Positions 50,324 through 52,578 of a stretch of DNA of 52,578 nucleotides are shown here, one piece after another (within the stretch, counting starts at the first letter, position 1; each line of letters opens with the position of its first letter). The notes under the pieces were generated by a model, which ran no database searches, was not told the origin of the DNA, and worked only from the letters and a program-made list of their open reading frames with translations. Both the position numbers and the translations under genes were made by a program. Source of the DNA: Candidatus Coproplasma stercoravium (GTDB lineage Bacteria; Bacillota; Clostridia; Christensenellales; Borkfalkiaceae); contig DVFR01000048.1 in NCBI GenBank assembly GCA_018713165.1, positions 1 through 52,578 of the forward strand. The letters are read 5' to 3'.

Positions 50324-50484
50324 ATTTTCCGTTTTGCGTAATGGTTCAGCCGATACCTGCGGCCTTACATTATATCTTAATGTATGTACTTAAGCAGAAA
50401 ACCCTCTTATCGCCTTTATAAAGATATTATATTTAATTTGCGCTTATTTTATAATAACAAGGCAAAAATGCGGTGAAAAGCAGG

Positions 50485-50937
50485 CTACGCATCATTGCCG
50501 GAACGGTAATTTTTAATCGCGTCGGTGGCGAGCTTATCGCAGATATTGTTGTATTCGTTATCCGCATGCCCCTTTACTTTATTAAAATGCACGGTATGCA
50601 CCTGGGTGAGAACGAGCAGTTCCTGCCACAGGTCGGAATTCAGCACGGGTTTGCCGTCTGCCTTTTTCCAGCCCGACTTCTTCCAGCCGTATACCCAGCC
50701 CGAAGCAAAGGCGTTCACCGTGTATGCCGAATCGCTGTAAACGTCGACCTCGCACGGCTGGTTGAGGCACTTCAACCCTTCGATTACCGCGGTAATCTCC
50801 ATTCTGTTGTTGGTGGTTTCGGGTTCGGCGCCCGAGATGCGCTTTTCGAACCCGTTGTACATAAGCACGGCGCCCCAGCCGCCTATCCCCGGATTGCCCG
50901 AGCAGGCGCCGTCGGTAAACAGGGTAACTCTCTTCAT
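50485..50937 (-). CDS. rnhA: Ribonuclease HI
   Basis: RNase HI cleaves RNA in RNA-DNA hybrids. The 150-residue protein has the four catalytic carboxylates: Asp in LFTDGACSGNPG (about residue 9), Glu in TNNRMEITA, Asp in VYSDSAYTV, and the last Asp in NNICDKLA. The basic protrusion with GWKKSGWKKADGKPV is present, as is the His in KGHADN. Length matches the E. coli enzyme. It starts 2 bp after proC ends, so the two are co-transcribed. Confidence 0.95.
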   Translation of the reverse strand: MKRVTLFTDGACSGNPGIGGWGAVLMYNGFEKRISGAEPETTNNRMEITAVIEGLKCLNQPCEVDVYSDSAYTVNAFASGWVYGWKKSGWKKADGKPVLNSDLWQELLVLTQVHTVHFNKVKGHADNEYNNICDKLATDAIKNYRSGNDA

Positions 50938-50939
50938 GA

Positions 50940-51746
50940 TTATTCCGAGAGTTCCTTAGAACGCTTAGTGCAGGCCGTCACGGCTTCGTCAACTATTCCG
51001 CGGAAGTTCCTGTCTTCAAGTACCTTTACCGCCTCTATGGTCGTACCGCCCTTGCTGCATACGCGCTTTATGAGCTCGGGGACAGGCGAATCGCTGTTCT
51101 GCACCATTTCGGCAGAGCCGATAACCGTCTGCACGGCGAGAATTGTGGCTTCGTTTCTCGTAAGCCCCTGCTTTACGCCCGCATCGATAAGGCTGTCGAT
51201 AAACATGAACACATAGGCGGGCCCGCTGCCGCTTATGCCGGTCACGGCGTCCATCTTTTCTTCGCGCACGCTGAGTACGGTGCCGAGACAGTTTAATACG
51301 CCGCTTATAAACTCTATATCCTTCTGGTTGGAATTGAAATCGGTCATATCGACGCCTATCACCCCGCTGCCTATCGAACAGGGCAGGTTAGGCATACAGC
51401 GGGCAACGCGCACCCCCCTGCCGAGCGCCGCCTTTATCTTATCGCGCTTTACGCCCGCCATTATGGAGATTACGTTCTGTGGCGCGGCGCCGCCGAGACT
51501 TTCGGCGACTTCTGCAAAACTTTGCGGCTTTACGGCAATGAGAACATATTCGCTGTTTTCCGCGAGATATTTATTATTTTTCGTACACTTTGCACCGAGG
51601 TCGGCCGCCTTATCCAAACATTCGTCCGAAAGGTCGCTTACGACAATCTTTTTCCCGCGGAGGAACTCGGAACAGATTACCCCTTTAAGTATCGACTGCG
51701 CCATAAAGCCGCAGCCTATAATGCCCAATTTGAACAGTTTTTTCAT
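50940..51746 (-). CDS. proC: Pyrroline-5-carboxylate reductase
   Basis: ProC makes proline from pyrroline-5-carboxylate with NAD(P)H. The 268-residue protein has the Rossmann loop LGIIGCGFMAQSI (about 7-19), VLIAVKPQ, and the substrate signature GISGSGPAYVFMFIDSLIDA (about 165-184) continuing into GGTTIEAVK near the C-terminus. Length is typical. GGAGA precedes the ATG. It diverges from the tRNA-Trp gene and precedes rnhA. Confidence 0.96.
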   Translation of the reverse strand: MKKLFKLGIIGCGFMAQSILKGVICSEFLRGKKIVVSDLSDECLDKAADLGAKCTKNNKYLAENSEYVLIAVKPQSFAEVAESLGGAAPQNVISIMAGVKRDKIKAALGRGVRVARCMPNLPCSIGSGVIGVDMTDFNSNQKDIEFISGVLNCLGTVLSVREEKMDAVTGISGSGPAYVFMFIDSLIDAGVKQGLTRNEATILAVQTVIGSAEMVQNSDSPVPELIKRVCSKGGTTIEAVKVLEDRNFRGIVDEAVTACTKRSKELSE

Positions 51747-51765
51747 TTTATTTCTCCAAAAACAG

Positions 51766-51794
51766 TTGACTAAAAAGTGCTGATATTATATAAT
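51766..51794 (+). promoter_or_regulatory. Promoter of tRNA-Trp
   Basis: TTGACT (51766-51771) and TATAAT (51789-51794), 17-bp spacer. It lies 21 bp before the tRNA. Confidence 0.85.
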
Positions 51795-51815
51795 CATAAA
51801 TGTTGTTAAACTTTT

Positions 51816-51890
51816 AGGGGAGTGGCTCAACGGTAGAGTAGCGGTCTCCAAAACCGTAGGTTGCGTGTTCGAATCGCGTCTCCCCTGCCA
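51816..51890 (+). tRNA. trnW: tRNA-Trp (CCA)
   Basis: Acceptor stem AGGGGAG pairs with CTCCCCT, the D-arm contains GGCTCAACGGTAGAG, and the anticodon loop CTCCAAA has anticodon CCA (51848-51850). The T-arm contains GTTCGAATC and the 3' CCA is encoded. All four arms can be drawn. A strong terminator follows immediately, and a truncated integrase lies 250 bp downstream, which suggests use of the 3' end as an integration site. Confidence 0.97.
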
Positions 51891-51894
51891 CGGT

Positions 51895-51932
51895 GTCCCA
51901 ACCACAATATATTGTGGTTGGGACTTTGTTTT
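51895..51932 (+). terminator. Terminator of tRNA-Trp
   Basis: GTCCCAACCACAAT/ATTGTGGTTGGGAC (51895-51908 with 51911-51924), followed by TTTGTTTT. The stem is perfect except for the small loop. Confidence 0.9.
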
Positions 51933-51985
51933 ACCACAATATATTGACAGATGCCCCAAAGTGGCCCTAAAAGTGGCCCTAAAAA
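51901..51985 (+). repeat. Direct repeats beside tRNA-Trp
   Basis: ACCACAATATATTG occurs at 51901-51914 and 51933-51946. AAGTGGCCCTAAA is repeated in tandem within 51958-51985. Repeats of this kind beside a tRNA and integrase may be integrase-binding sites. From about 51990 to 52104 I see nothing else. Confidence 0.55.
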
Positions 51986-52104
51986 GTTTTTTCACGTGCT
52001 TTTTCTGATTAATTATACTATACTATATTTTAGCGAAAACAAAGAATAATGTCAAACGTTGCTATTCGCATTTTAATATTCATTCAATTTGTTTAGGATA
52101 AAAC

Positions 52105-52137
52105 AAAAGAGGAGGGTTTTTAAACTCCCCTCTTTTT
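52105..52137 (-). terminator. Terminator after integrase remnant
   Basis: AAAAGAGGAGGGTTT pairs with AAACTCCCCTCTTTT with two mismatches; T-rich sequence lies on both sides. Confidence 0.65.
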
Positions 52138-52369
52138 ACATTTCAAAATCCAAAGCATTGATAATTTGCTTTTGAACATTGGGCATTAAATGGCTGTAAG
52201 TATTCAGTGTTTGTGTTACATCGCTGTGTCCAAGCCTTTGAGAAACAATCAAAATATTTTGACCTTTATTTATTAAAAGCGATGCGTGTGAATGACGTAT
52301 ATCGTGTACGCGAATTCTTTTAACTCCTGCTTTATCTGCATATTGCTCCTTTTCTAAATAATTTATTTT
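52136..52369 (-). pseudogene. Truncated phage-type integrase (C-terminal remnant)
   Basis: A 77-residue fragment in one frame, with a stop before any start codon. It carries the end of a tyrosine integrase catalytic domain: HDIRHSHASLL (His-x-x-Arg), RLGHSDVTQTLNTYSHL (His and catalytic Tyr) and a typical C-terminal QKQIINALDFEM. The first 300 or so residues, including the first catalytic Arg, are missing. It points its C-terminus towards tRNA-Trp, the layout of integrative elements at tRNA genes. Confidence 0.85.
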
Positions 52370-52578
52370 TTACGAATACTAATCAAAATTTTCAGAATCA
52401 GTTGAATAATGCGTAAAATAGCAATGACAAACTGTAATACGTATTCAACCAGATAACTGCGGAAGATTTTTTTAACAGTGACCATTTCCTCGCCGGTCAA
52501 TTCGTTTTCCAGTATAACTTGCGCACGTTCCATTGCTTTCTTTTCCACGGGAATATTTAAAAGAGTTACAATAAATCC
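52363..52578 (-). CDS. Partial ORF, small membrane protein, unknown
   Basis: The frame is open to the window edge, so the start is not established; a GTG lies at 52548 and an ATG at 52533. The visible part has a charged N-terminal segment (ENELTGEEMVTVKKIF) and a hydrophobic C-terminal helix (VLQFVIAILRIIQLILKIL) ending in IRKK. I recognise no family. It overlaps the integrase remnant by 7 bp in another frame. It probably belongs to the integrated element. Confidence 0.4.
   Translation of the reverse strand, partial: GFIVTLLNIPVEKKAMERAQVILENELTGEEMVTVKKIFRSYLVEYVLQFVIAILRIIQLILKILISIRKK

Noticed and set aside
51786-51995. A 69-codon minus-strand frame across tRNA-Trp
   Set aside because: It is antisense to a complete tRNA and its terminator; such frames are a common false protein.

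Overview
The window looks like chromosome from a spore-forming, anaerobic Clostridia-type member of the Bacillota. Support: a complete spoIIIAA-AH operon, SpoIVB, a YtfJ-type and a possible SpoIIM-like sporulation protein, strong Shine-Dalgarno sites, sigma-A promoters with 17-bp spacers, a Gram-positive LexA box, a GlgC/GlgD pair, rubredoxin, and a biotin-dependent sodium-pump decarboxylase. I cannot name the species.

Layout. 1-1.5 kb: a gene-poor edge, then a small Cys-rich protein, rubredoxin (54-codon scale, on the minus strand) and a divergent heavy-metal-associated (HMA) protein. 1.6-8.3 kb (+): glycogen genes glgC-glgD-glgA and glgP. 8.3-9.35 kb: about 1 kb without a gene. 9.35-12.7 kb (+): a tyrosine recombinase with an apparently leaderless mRNA, hflX and lexA; a small Cys-rich gene lies divergent to lexA. 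12.7-19.8 kb (-): rluB, a D,D-carboxypeptidase, ytfJ- and ytfI-like genes, an IS200-type element with its transposase, scpB, scpA, an M50 protease and lysA. 20-25.9 kb (-): a second carboxypeptidase, a membrane protein, spoIVB, recN, argR and nadK. 26-32.5 kb (-): the isoprenoid and housekeeping block tlyA, dxs, oapA-like gene, OLE-like RNA, ispA, folD, nusB, asp23. 32.5-36.8 kb (-): spoIIIAA-AH. 37-44.3 kb (-): htpG, an IspH-S1 fusion, plsC, a chorismate mutase-cytidylate kinase fusion, and a frameshifted flavoprotein. 44.4-49.2 kb (-): Na+-translocating decarboxylase/transcarboxylase-like operon. 49.4-51.7 kb (-): VTT membrane protein, rnhA, proC. 51.8 kb (+): tRNA-Trp, followed by a truncated integrase and a partial ORF that mark the edge of an integrated element.

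The most interesting locus is 28.5-29.87 kb. Between ispA and dxs there is a 0.6-kb stretch without a coding gene, with its own TTGACA-17-TAATAT promoter, a closing helix joining its two ends, and a terminal hairpin. It is followed by a four-helix membrane protein with RxxR and DxxxD motifs. Position, size, orientation and neighbour all match the OLE RNA / OapA ribonucleoprotein system. Other points worth attention are the AroH-Cmk fusion, an operon with both a 12S-like and a 5S-like carboxyltransferase sharing one biotin carrier and one Na+ pump subunit, leaderless promoters at the recombinase and nadK, an IS200 transposase mRNA whose ribosome-binding site is sequestered, and a palindromic MITE-like insert upstream of htpG.
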